Assembly: GCA_022432975.1 (NCBI GenBank)
Contig: CM039512.1
Span: forward strand, 4,089,998-4,153,997
DNA length: 64,000 nt
Origin: Begonia masoniana
Taxonomy: Eukaryota > Streptophyta > Magnoliopsida > Cucurbitales > Begoniaceae
Direction of reading: 5' to 3'
Under the pieces are notes generated by a model. The model saw only the letters and a list, made by a program, of their open reading frames with translations, did no database searches and had not been told where the DNA came from. The first letter of the stretch is position 1, and each line of letters opens with the position of its first letter. This document shows, one piece after another, positions 42,988 to 54,196 of the stretch. The translations under genes and the position numbers were made by a program.

Positions 42988-44635
42988 AACCGCCGGCCCA
43001 GCTGAACCGACACTGCACGGCGAAATTCTTGCAGGATAAAAAGGAATTTGGGATTCAGTGTTTCGATTTCCAAAAAAGCAACTTCACGCGATTCAGCTAG
43101 GACAAAACAACTCGATTCAAACCAGAACAAATAATACCAAAACTGGTGCAGAAATCGTGGGACCTTGAATTCAGAAAGACAAAAGGAATTCGAATCTTCC
43201 TGCAAAACCTGGAAGAAGAAGTTGGTTAAAGCAGGGATGAAAATGAGAAGTCTAACTCAGACCGCAACTGGACTGTTCCGTCCGGTAGTTTCAGTTTTAA
43301 ACGAAAAGACCATAATACCCCTAGTCAATTTTCTGGTCTAAATTAGACGACGCGTCGATCGCAGCCCTCAGACGCCACCCGTCCGTTTAGGCAGTCTGTG
43401 GTTCTATTTTTGTCACGTGAACATATAAAATAATGCAAAATTGTCACGTTGGTGACAAAAATAATTAGAAAATTAAATGTATTTTCATAAAATAATAGTA
43501 ATTAAAAGTCAAATTAAGTGGAATTTTCAATTTACAATTGTCGCTGGAATTGTTAGATTGATCGGGCTCAATAACACGACACTTATTTAATGATTTTCTA
43601 CTTCATTTAAAATGATGATTAAATAGTATTTATTAGAGAATAAGTTGACATACGACCATGGTTTAATCTTAATTTTTGGTAAGTTGATATAAATATACGA
43701 CGCAGACAACATAGCCTGTGTTAGAAAGTCCGCTTGCTCGAACAATGATTCGGAAATAGATTTGTTTTTTAGATTTAAATCTAATCTTTTTATGTATAAA
43801 TCATTTGATTAGCAATTTAATGACATTAATTGGGCTTCTAAATCATGTAGTTTTAAACTTTAGTCGCAGAACTCATTGAATTTAAGGGTGTTATTAATTA
43901 AGTCATCATTATTAATTTTTGATCGAATGATTTTGACAATTTTGTGGGTTGAATTTTTGACCACAGAACTCATTGAATTTAAAGGTGTTATTAATTAAGT
44001 CATCATTATTAATTTTTGATCGAATGATTTTGACAATTTTGTGTGTTGAATTTTTGAACTCGTTTCTCTTTAGAAACTATTAAAATCACTAAAACTATTT
44101 GTCGTTTCTCCCTCAAAATTGCTCATATGAGAAAATTAAGTGACAAAAACGTAATTTCTTTAATGACGTGAACTTAAGTAGTATAGCTCATGAGTTTAAG
44201 AAGTTATTTACTTATTTTTTATCCGTAAATTTACACTCTTACCCTTTTATAATTTATGATTAAGTAATAGATTAGTTTAACTAGCCTAGTGGATTGCATT
44301 ATTTCACTATAAAATATTAATACTTCACGTGTCAAACCGCTTCTTCTTTTACAAATTTTGCTGACAATCCGCCGCCCGTTAGACTTAGAATATCCCAAAA
44401 AGCAAAACCAATCATATCTCTCCCTCCACCCTCTCTGTTTTGCTTTTTGCTCAACGTCTAAATTTTTGGTACGGTAGAGATGGAAGATCCTCTGATATAT
44501 ATAAAAATGGTTGACCCTGCTTCGAACACTTCACTTCCACGGACTGTCATCCCGTCTGAGGATCTGATTCTGCCAGTCTTAGCCTGTTCTTGCATTTGAC
44601 TCGGTTTTATCAGAGTCTTCTTCCTCAATTTTCTA
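42988..44635. other. Divergent promoter region between katanin p80 and the MGCC gene
   Basis: The two flanking genes point away from each other, so both promoters lie here. The sequence is AT-rich apart from 43240-43400. It contains a tandem duplication at 43867-44060. No gene supported. Confidence 0.5.
43867..44060. repeat. 97-bp tandem duplication
   Basis: Two adjacent copies of about 97 bp beginning CAGAACTCATTGAATTTAA differ at only a few positions, so the duplication is recent. It lies in non-coding DNA. Confidence 0.9.
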
Positions 44636-45478
44636 ATGGGGTGTTGTGTTAGTTGCAGAAAGGCGCCTTCTTCCGATTCTGCACCTGCCAAATCAGAACC
44701 ATGGTTCAGAGATTTCAGGCGGTATGATTTATACCCATGGAAGCAGAGCTTCTCCTTTAATGGAGGAGGAGACCGTGAAGGAAGTTCTGTCTGTAACCCC
44801 AGCTCCCAAACCCGTTCTCCAGCTGAACCCAGAAAAGGAAAGTCAAAAGCCAGTTTTGGAGGAGATCGAGATAGACGAAGAGATCGAGAAGATTATTGTT
44901 AGTAATGTAGTTGAAGAAATCTCCGAGGTGTCTGATATATGTAGCTTAAGCGAGAGCTTCTCTACCGCTACAGTTACCTGCAAAACGGACGAAAACGAAG
45001 AAGTCAATCAAAAGCTCAACGGAACTCCAGCCAGGTTTCATAAGAACCAATCTTTTCCGAGTGGTAATCTTCCGAAAAGAAACGCACCACTGGGAAAGTC
45101 CCCGACGGGGAGATCTGATCAATCTCCCCCCGAAGACCCCACGGCGGTGTGGCGTCAGTGAGAATTGTGCAAAACAGAGACTCCGGTGGTGGAATGGCGA
45201 GACGAAACACGAAGGCCGAGCTCCAACGTCGAGATCCCCGCGAGAATTCAGCCAGAAGATCTCGATCTCCCTCAACGTCACGAATTGAAATAGGAGCAAA
45301 CAGATCCTCAGTTGTAAGATCCGGAAGGTCGCCGGGTCCGGCAGCCACAGCTCCACCGGAGCATACCCAAAAGGAAACAGAGGAAGTCAGTGAGACCGAC
45401 GTCAATCGCTCCAACGACACAACCAACGAATCTCTCGAAAACCCTCTCGTGTCCTTAGAATGCTTCATATTTTTATGA
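44636..45478 (+). pseudogene. MGCC-starting Ser/Arg-rich plant protein, two frame breaks
   Basis: The start MGCCVSCRKAPSSDSAP is a likely myristoylation/palmitoylation signal placing the product at membranes. The frame then shifts near 44680-44700 into one reading a conserved acidic block (PLMEEETVKEVLS, then EISEVSDICSLSES), and shifts again at the six-C run near 45125-45132 into one reading VASVRIVQNRDS, then a Ser/Arg-rich tail (ENSARRSRSPSTSRI) to a TGA at 45476-45478. These blocks occur in the same order in a family of uncharacterised plant proteins I recall, so they were once one gene. Either it is a recent pseudogene, or two single-base assembly errors split an intact gene. A small intron at the first break is a third option. 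Confidence 0.7.
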
Positions 45479-46231
45479 TCCGATTCCGGCGAAATATTAT
45501 CGCCGTTGAAAGGAGATGTATTTCATTTATGTTCTTTCAAAATTTCTCTCCTCTGTTTCTTCTTCCAGGTTTGTGAACCAGAAACACGAGAACGCATGAT
45601 AGTCCTGGAGATTTTGACCTTAAAATCTCTGTTTTGGCTCTGTTTCCGTTTATTCAAATAGATGATTTAGTGTTTAAGTAGTTACTTAAAACACTTTTTA
45701 GTCAAATAACGATTTCGTTAGATAATCTTCTCTGCAGGGTGATTTTCACGTTAAATCTTGTTAAAACGTTTTAGCAATTTTGACGATTTTTGAGGAAAAA
45801 AGGTCGAAAAACTCAATGCTCTCAATCACGGAAAATGATTGTTTGGGAAATCGTGTGTGAAAGCAGAGAGATTTTGACTTTGCGGACGCTGAGACAAGAT
45901 TAGGTGGAGTTGAGGCCGTTTGGAGCTGGTTTCTACTGCTGGATTTTCTTTGCAAACAATATCTGATCTTTGCTCTTCTTTTTAGGAATTTGTTTTTTCA
46001 AAATATTATAATATGATTTAGCTCATTACACACACAAAACTTTACTTAATGACGAACAAGAGATTCATCTCCAAGTTTCAAACCCAGATTCCAAAAATCC
46101 CAACATACTATAACAATTCATAGAAGCAGGTTCGTTTGGGTAAGCAACTTTTAAAGCAGAAAAGCTGGTTGCTATTTACAGAAATTAAGACTCCATGGCC
46201 GATTTAATTTTGCCATATTCTCTTTCTAGAA
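45479..46231. other. Spacer between convergent genes
   Basis: Shared 3' regions of the plus-strand MGCC gene and the minus-strand membrane-protein gene. No other gene is supported. AT-rich near 46000. Confidence 0.45.
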
Positions 46232-47080
46232 TCAGCTCGAGTTGGAGATGGCGATCGGAGTCGGAATGGAAAGTGGGGGTTCCAGGCTAACCCGTTTAGG
46301 AGGGCATGGAACAGGGGATGGCCGGCCGATGAAGGTCGGAATATCATTGCCGGGCATCAGAACTGAAACTCCACATGAATACACTGTCATCTGCAGAGAA
46401 TAAGAACACGAGACAGATAAAACCTGGTGCCGTCTGATTGAGAATCCGACAGAATCAAAAGGTGGGATTTTGGTGCTCCATTGAAGGTGGATAAAAAGCT
46501 TAAAGGATAATTTTAAAGATGAATAAAATAATCAAGTGTATCAGATTCACTCACAAAACTTTTCACTTTTCAACTTTAAGCCAAGAACTTTGCTTCTAAA
46601 AAAGCCTCTTCTTTCTCTACATGTTTTCTCTGTTGTGCAAAGCAGATAACCATCTTACTCGAAAATCCTTAAAAATGGTTCTCAGAATCAGTTTATACAG
46701 AATTGATTTTGGAAGATCTGTTGATTCAAAATCAATAACTCAGGCCAATTTCTAAAGCAGAGCAGTTTCTCGAGAAACAAACAGGAAAAGAGAGTAAAGC
46801 TTACATTAGGCGAATGACGGGTTTGCTTCCTGGAGAAACCGGTCTGAGACTCGAGGTCTGGATGGGCGCCATTAATGGCTGCAGACAGAGGCGGAGTGGG
46901 AGTGAGGAATCTTTCGAAAATGGCCATAACCAAAAACATGGAGATGAGAATGGCAGTAGCGACAAACCCAAAGGACAAGGCGTCGATAGAGTTGTCAAAA
47001 TGTCTCCAGTGATCTCCTCTCTGCATGTGTGGCGGAGCTCCAATGGGGGACCATCCATAGCCACCCTCTTCTTCCGCCAT
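46232..47080 (-). CDS. Single-helix plant membrane protein, 2 exons
   Basis: Exons, minus strand: 46805-47080 and 46232-46390, joined in frame by a GT-AG intron to give 144 residues. The start MAEEEGGYGWSP leads into QRGDHWRHFDNS, then one transmembrane helix (SFGFVATAILISMFLVMAIF) and a cytosolic or extracellular tail rich in Pro (PTFIGRPSPVPCPPKRVSLE). This is a conserved plant family of unknown function that I recognise by the WRHFDNS motif before the helix. The ATG at 47080 is the first of the frame. Antisense frames over it are shadows. Confidence 0.82.
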
Positions 47081-49686
47081 TTTTGTACCTCAAAAACGCT
47101 TCTCTACAATCATTTTTCTACATCAAAGCTCCCTCCACAGTCTACGAGCCATTGTCGCTCTTCAGAAACAGAGAGACGAGGCCAGTCAAGTCCTCTCTGG
47201 GTCGATAAAGCTTATAAAAACACCTAAAAAAGGACTCCAAAAAGGTTAAAACAAATAAAAATTGAAACTTTTTTGCTGATCATTAATCTTTACCGGATTT
47301 TACACAAATACCCATCTCAAGTGATTATTATAAAATGGCATTTAAGTATTTTTTCTCTTAATTTTTCAAATAATTTAATTTTAAAAGCAATATTTTCTAT
47401 CAAGTGATTATTATAAAATGGCATTTTAAGTCTTTTTTTCTTAATTTTTCACATAATTTAATTTTAAGAGCTACATTTTCTAGAAAGTGGCATTTCTGTA
47501 ATAAAAGAAGAAAAGGAGGGTGAATCGATATTCAGACACACAAACACGGTGGTCCTACCCTATTACACGGGAAACATAATAACAACAATGCGTGGGACCA
47601 CCTCCTATACGGCACTGTCCCAGGCTGCCCAGTTAAAATATAATTCAATTAAGCATTTCCGATATGTCGTTCTCTTAATGTCGACATGTCGTTCATGAAC
47701 GTAGATTTAAATATTAAATTATTTATGGATAATGAAGGAGAAAATAAACAAAAATCAGAATAAGATATAAATGATTAGATGACAAAATGGTTTCATTTAT
47801 AACCTATAGCACATGCAACCATGTCTGGGATTGCCAGGTGTCCCCACACGGCAACCAGCTGCATGGGTCCACGTCGGCACTTTTTGTCGACATGGCAGTA
47901 TCTGATGTCAACTCGCTTTCTGCCAAGTGGCATGAGCTGTTTTAAAAGGGTAGTCGGACGTGAAAAAGGGGCAACATTTTAGGGTTCTTAGTGTCGGTTT
48001 TTGCATCCATGTGGATCAGGATGTCCTCGATCTTGTCCCCGCTTTCAACGCTCCAGATCTCTCACCTGAGAATTGATCCAATCCTAGCCGTGCATCTGCA
48101 ACAGGGCAGTAGTCAAACACGGTCAGAAACAGCAAGTACCCTCACGCGTGCGCAGTGTCTCACGTGCTGTTGCGTGTTCCAGCGTAGAAAGTCGGATGCA
48201 TTGAGCTTTCGAGGGTGGTTACTGGTTCGTCGCCCACTGCTGACGGCTGGTTCTGATATTTGGTTTATCTGCTCTGCTTTTCATGGAAGATTGATAGGAG
48301 AGAGAGAGAGTGAGGGGGCTTATGGCTTTCAAGCTACTCGGCCAATAGAGAAAGGGCCGGCGGGGCCCATTTTGGTTACATAATCCAATCAGCATCCACG
48401 TGTATTATCAAAAACCTTATAAAACCATCAACTGATGATGACATAGCAGAAATCAAATACATTGACGATTGCCATTATTTGAGATAATTCCCACGAAGTA
48501 GAATGTTTTCCAGGGATCCATGGAGACAAGAAGGTCCAGTGAGGCTGCGCAATTTCATATCGCTTGTGAGAGTGAAAAATACATAATTTATAAGTAGAGT
48601 TCTCGTTCCGACATAGTATAACACGTTTTATGATAATTCCAATAGCAAAATTGTACAGTCTTCGACCTAAAGCGGACAATATTATACTTAGAGTATCGAG
48701 AAACGTTATAATCTAATAGGAGTCAATATAATCTCATCATAAACATTTGAATTTTTCTTGTTGGTCATTTTGTCCAACTACAAAGTTTAGATTTTGATTT
48801 TAGTAGAATGAAGTTTTTCGGTAGATTAATTCATAATTAAGTCCATGAATTTAAGGGTTAGAATAATTAATTTCCAAAGATTATACTTTACGTAACAAAA
48901 TTTATCAAATATCTCATTTTTCTGACTTTAATGATCGTTTTAATCCACTATAGTTACTTTGATTGATTAGATTTCATGCATACACTTGATTTCTAATACA
49001 AACTCCGGTTGGGCTGCCCTTTAGTCTTCGAAATCAATTGTGCTATCGATCACGTTTGGGAAATTGAGTCACGAGAATAATTTGAGAGAGAGAGGAAAAC
49101 AAAATTTTTCAAGACAAAAAGGAGAGAAAAGGCCCAGAGAGCATCAAAGAGAACATGACTTTCTTCATTTTTCCGTCTGATACAGAAGAGGACTCTGATT
49201 TGATCGATCAGAATGCTTCTTTTTACTACGATTTCTTTAAAGTATTTCACGTTTACATTTCTGAAAAAAAAAATGAAGCAAAATGCAAGAGTTTCGACAG
49301 CAGGCTAAGGAAGTAAATGATCCGATCCAATCGATAATGACGATATGTAAATGGTAAAGGTGAAAAGCCAAGGAAATACCGTTCCAGTTCGTTAACAGAG
49401 TCTGATGGCGATGGTACGACCTTATCTCAGATACAGTCTCTCTGCCCACTGTACACCTCCTCTCTCTCTCTCTCACTAATCGAATTTGAGCATCCCGATG
49501 CGACTACAAAAGAGTAAAGCCAACTGCAGCTGTGCACCTTCTTTGGAAAACCAGGTCCATAAGTAAGAGACTACGTCTTCTTCCTCACCCACATTCTCTT
49601 TCTTCTTCTTAGATTTCCATTGTTTTCGATCCAACAACAAAACCCAGAAAGAGTTGCTCAGTTCCTCAATTGGGTTTATTACGAAC
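47081..49686. other. Intergenic region
   Basis: Head side of both neighbouring genes, hence two promoters. Contains an 83-bp tandem duplication at 47317-47481, a GC-richer segment at 47820-48400 with ACGT-core motifs such as CCACGTGT, and a GA/CT tract near 49460. The 130-codon frame at 47991-48383 has no recognisable features. Confidence 0.45.
47317..47481. repeat. 83-bp tandem duplication
   Basis: Two adjacent copies of about 83 bp, each beginning TCAAGTGATTATTATAAAAT and ending in ATTTTCTA, with few differences. Non-coding. Confidence 0.85.
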
Positions 49687-49977
49687 ATGGGTTTTGTGAG
49701 AAGCTTCAAATGGGCGAATGGGTATGGAAGAAAGCAATGCCGGAACTTGTTCTGGAGGACGAGATCGGCGGTGAAAAGGGCCGTCGAGAACGGAAGAAAG
49801 CAGAAGTTGAAGTTCGAATATGATCCTTTCAGTTATGCTCTCAATTTCAACGATGGTTTTTCCAAATTTGAAGAGCAAGATAGTCAATCCAGCAATCTTC
49901 ACTTTCAGATGCCCACTGATGTGATTATGAGCGAGACTGCCATTTGTGTTTTCGTTGTTTGGGTTAAATACATCTGA
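49687..49977 (+). CDS. Small basic plant protein, unknown function
   Basis: A 96-residue single-exon frame starting MGFVRSFKWANGYGRKQC. It contains RNLFWRTRSAVKRAVENG, then KFEYDPFSYALNFNDG, a layout (basic helix followed by a YDPFSYALNFDDG-type block) that I recognise in a family of small plant proteins of unknown role. I chose the ATG at 49687 over one 33 bases upstream because the conserved part begins there. The C-terminal hydrophobic residues after the Met-rich part may be read from intron sequence if a donor is used earlier. Confidence 0.65.
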   Translation: MGFVRSFKWANGYGRKQCRNLFWRTRSAVKRAVENGRKQKLKFEYDPFSYALNFNDGFSKFEEQDSQSSNLHFQMPTDVIMSETAICVFVVWVKYI

Positions 49978-50412
49978 TTTTCAAGTTGTCTACTAATGTC
50001 TGCTTCTAATAGGGGAAGGATTGGATTTACTTTACTGAGATTACTTCATTTTCACTTCCAATTAGCTTCAGTTTTCATCATTGCATTGTCTAAGCAGCAG
50101 CTAAATTAACACAAACAATTAAAAACATCCAGTGGGAAAGCTAATTTCAATCAAAACGGTCCCAAATCTCATATATTTTAAGGTAAATCTACAGATTTTG
50201 ACTGAAAACAAAAGAAAGATGATGACACAAACAATTCATTTATACAGTTTCATAAAGGTCAACATAAGAGAATTAGAGGACATATGGCAGCAACAGATAT
50301 TCGAAAGAGAGGCGGATATTCAAATGAATAGAGCACTAACACACATTGTTTTTCTTTTCTGCCTCTTTCCTAGATTTCTTCAGCGAAGAAGAGAAACGAA
50401 TAGCTTTCCTTG
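49978..50412. other. Short spacer between convergent genes
   Basis: 3' regions of the small basic protein gene (plus) and GID8 (minus). No other feature supported. Confidence 0.45.
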
Positions 50413-52453
50413 TTAAGCTGCAGGGTCTTCGAGCCTGGCAGTGGACATGTCATTTATTCGAGGGTAAATTGCTTTCTCGTCGAGCTGATTCTGAGCCCAT
50501 ATCAGCATCTTTAACAAGCTTGGAAGCTTTGGGTCTGCATATAAGTTCAAGAATTACAAAAGACATTGGAAAGAATGGGGGACATTTTAAGTAGAATCAT
50601 CACAACCATTCTTTCAGGACATTGTGAAAGAAATGACTTCACCTTCACTCGACTTTGGTTAAGAACTACGTTTAGACAACGAGAAATTCTGACATTTTAA
50701 TACATTTATTGTTGTTCTCCCTTCATTTACAAGATAACTTCATAGTAAATTACATGCACAAAACTTTCGTTTCAACAACCTTTTCACATCACTACACAAC
50801 TGAAACTGTGAAAGCACTAACAAAATCTTCGCATGCATTTGATAATTCATACTGCACATCCCAAAAATGATAAATCAAACTAGTCAAAACCGACAATATA
50901 ACCAAACTTTCCTACTTAAAGGATGAGGTAAATGACTTGGAGATTTTCTTCTTCAGACATAAGAATGCAAAATTGATTTCAAGAGTATCAAATATAAGCT
51001 AGGTGGTAAAATATTCAACCTTTTTCATGGCTTTGGCTAGTCAAGATAGCTGCATTAACCTCACTTGCAGTCTTTAGACGCTGTGATATGTCAAGAAGCT
51101 CTCCTACAGGACAATTGGAAACATCTTCGAAAGCAAGCAGCGCAATTGTTCTCTCCAGTTCTTCCAAAAAGCTCGGCTGCATCAATAAAGGGAGGCAAGA
51201 CTTCAATTCTCTTAGGTAAGATTTGAAAGCCATGATGTGAGGAATTCTGCTATAGATCCTAAGACTTTATTAAAGAAAAAACATAACATGACTTTTTTAG
51301 TATTAGCAACGTCAGTGTCGACCAATGAGTGAACACAGCAAGCAATTAGGAAGGGGTGGAACAAACTAACAAATCTTCTGCGATATTTTAAAAATGAGCG
51401 AGATAAGCCAATGAGCAATTTAATAGTGAGTCAAGATTAAAAACTTGCATTTTCTTCTCCCCTTGGTGCAAGCTCCTCTTGTGCAAACTCAAGAGCCTCC
51501 TCCACTTTGCCATTCCTAATAAGTTCTATCAACCTCTGTTGTTGTAGATGGAAAAATAATTGAGGATTTGTATCCAGTATCTGCAAGCATAGTTTTGCTG
51601 TAAGTATTCAACTTAATTTGAAACATATTAATAGTAGACTGCTCAAAATAGTATCTAGTAACTACAATCAAATTTCTGCAAGCATTTGACTCAATTTGAC
51701 TCTATCTAGCAAAATTAAAACGAGTGTTAAAAAATGGATGCAAGCATCATAAGCTCCAGAGAAACTTTAAATTGAGCCCATAAAAAGCCTATTGCACATG
51801 CCTTTTTTTCACCATACTTCTTGTTTTTGAAAAGGAAAATTTTCTTACACTACTTGATTAGGAACAATGAGCTTTTTTTTTTTTTTTGTTTGAAAAACTA
51901 TGATTTCAAAGTAACTTTTTCTTTCAGGTTTCAAAAGCCATAACTATGCATACTGCCTATAAGGTGAGCAACAAATATTGCACAAGTCCATCAGTAGTTA
52001 TTAAATTGCCGGTGCCATTACAAATAAATCCTCTAAAAATAATATTGTATATACAGTGATAAACTATCACACCTCAGGATTTAAATCATTAACTTTCTCA
52101 ATGGCATCCTCAACGTTACCACATTGAACTGCCTTCTTGACAGCCATTCTATCTGTTATTGTTGCAAGATCTATATCTGCTATTAAACTATATCAAAGGA
52201 AACAAAGAATACAGTTGGAAAGGAACCAACACCACCAAGGAAGCAGTTCTAAGCACAAAGAAAAAGATTTGACTAAGGAAACGACGACATGGATACGTTC
52301 AGTCCCAGATTCCATCCGAAACCTTTCAGCCGCCTCGACATAGCCCTCAGTCACAAGAAAGTTCATCACCACTTTATTCATATCCTTTTTCCTGATTTTT
52401 GCATCATTGAGCTTCTTTTCCCATTCAGTTCTCGTAATCACCTTCTTCGACAT
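50413..52453 (-). CDS. GID8: GID8 homologue, LisH-CTLH protein of the GID/CTLH ubiquitin ligase, 5 exons
   Basis: A scaffold subunit of the GID/CTLH E3 ubiquitin ligase (GID8/TWA1). Exons, minus strand: 52297-52453, 52073-52176, 51449-51580, 51020-51176, 50413-50534; total 672 bases, 223 residues, near the usual plant length. LisH is residues about 25-55 ([20 protein letters not shown]), CTLH follows ([40 protein letters not shown]), and the CRA region continues through [17 protein letters not shown] to [16 protein letters not shown]. The intron after exon 3 starts GC rather than GT (51448-51447) and ends AG at 51177; only this donor keeps the conserved [12 protein letters not shown] join in frame. 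A leader intron probably precedes the ATG (CTGCAG just upstream). Intact. Confidence 0.92.
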
Positions 52454-52459
52454 TATCTG

Positions 52460-54196
52460 CAGTTTGGGCACATAGAATATAGAAATAAGACTCTCACCAA
52501 ACAAAAGACACATGTTTGTGATGCCCAATTTCACTGCATCAAGCAAGGCCGAGAAAGGGAAATGGAATGTCAATTCAAATAGGTGGCTTTAAAAACAAAA
52601 TATATCAGCTTTCTCCTACATCTTCTCAGGCTACATGAAGTGAGATTTTCATATTAAAATTAAAAAATTACACACAAATGGTGTCAGTGCATATTTATAA
52701 GTTAAAGTCAAACTACTCAACTGACTTTCTTCTGATGTGCGGCAATCTTCTACCCCGAGTATCCCGCCAGACCTAACAAGTTAACCGCATAAATGAGGAA
52801 ATCAATACTTAGCCCAACTGATATTGTTCACTCAACTCTAAATTCATACAAACCATTGACATTTACGACGACCAATGATCTTAGCAATAACTTTTAAAAA
52901 AACTACAACTATGGCATGCAAGAATGATTTTTCACTCTTCAATTTTCAGTAACATGAATCGAACCAATTGACGCATCAGAATCCAAAACAGAGACGGCAG
53001 CGACGCGAGTGAAACCATTACAACCCCACAAAACACTTGGCCGAAATATCCAGCTATGAACTAAACAGAAATTCAAGCGCCTAACCTTCGAATTTCAAAA
53101 CATCACAAAAATGAAACACTTGTTCACCTTGCGAACACTCCAAAAACTTCTTATACCCAAGAAACTCGGAAGAAAATAAAATAATTTTTTTGTATTCTCA
53201 GATTAAATCCATAATTCTCACGAAGTCGATGGAAGAAACTGTACCAACAGTAAATCAAGCCCTAGTTCCTTTTTCCCCCGAGACCACTTTCTTAAGCGGC
53301 CCAAAGCCCATTTTCCCAAAAAGGTGTTACAAAAATTAATGTATTATTTATAAATTAATTATATATATATAATTAATTAATTAATTAATCTTAAAAAATT
53401 GAGACTTGTAAATAAACTAATTATTCTGTTGTCGTCAAATTAGTCTACATTTGTTTTTCGAATTTTCGGTGTAATTAACCCTACGTATATTATGAATTTT
53501 AGCATTATATAAACTACGTCACAAGTGGTCGGTATGAAACGAGTCAGACTCGATCAACCTATATATGTGTAGATATAAAATTGTAATTATTCTATTTCAT
53601 AAAATGGGTATTACGAAAATTAAAATTTAAAGGATTACGAGTTCACTCTCGTTAATCACTCTTTCGTTCTCATGGAAACCCAGAGATTATATTAAGCAAA
53701 CATCGCCAATGAATTCTGGTCTGAATTCTCTTTCGTCCCGATACTTTGACCCGAGTTAAAGATCTCGGGAATTATAAAGATCTACAATTATTAAGAATGA
53801 ATGTTCATCCAATTCAAATGAGAGATTATTATGCCACTCTTCCTCTCATCATGATATTTTCTTTTGGGTCTCCATTTTTTTAATTAATTTATAGAGAGAT
53901 ATTTTAGTTGGTTATATTATATGGAATTCCAACATCATCATCAACATCAATAAAGGAATAAAAGCCAATATCAACGACAACACAACCCTCTCCTCATACT
54001 CTACATTAAAAAAAAAAAAAAAACACAGACGACAACACTTATGTATACGTATGTTCCTCCTTAAATTCTTCGAAAAGAGGTTAATGCAAAAGGGTTTTCC
54101 AGAAGATTATAATTGTGACAATTTTTTAGACGAAAAGAAAAGTTATTATCCACTCTGTGTATTTCGTCTAGCCCATAATCTGGTTAAGCTAATAAA
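52460..54196. other. GID8 leader and promoter, then spacer
   Basis: The GID8 leader, with a probable leader intron, extends to about 53250 where CT-rich DNA suggests the transcription start. 53330-54190 is AT-rich (including an AT/TAAT run near 53355-53390) with no gene supported, and ends in the 3' side of the NAC gene. Confidence 0.45.

Noticed and set aside
47991..48383. 130-codon plus-strand frame
   Set aside because: No recognisable domain, signal or repeat pattern; lies in a GC-richer promoter-like region where long frames arise by chance.
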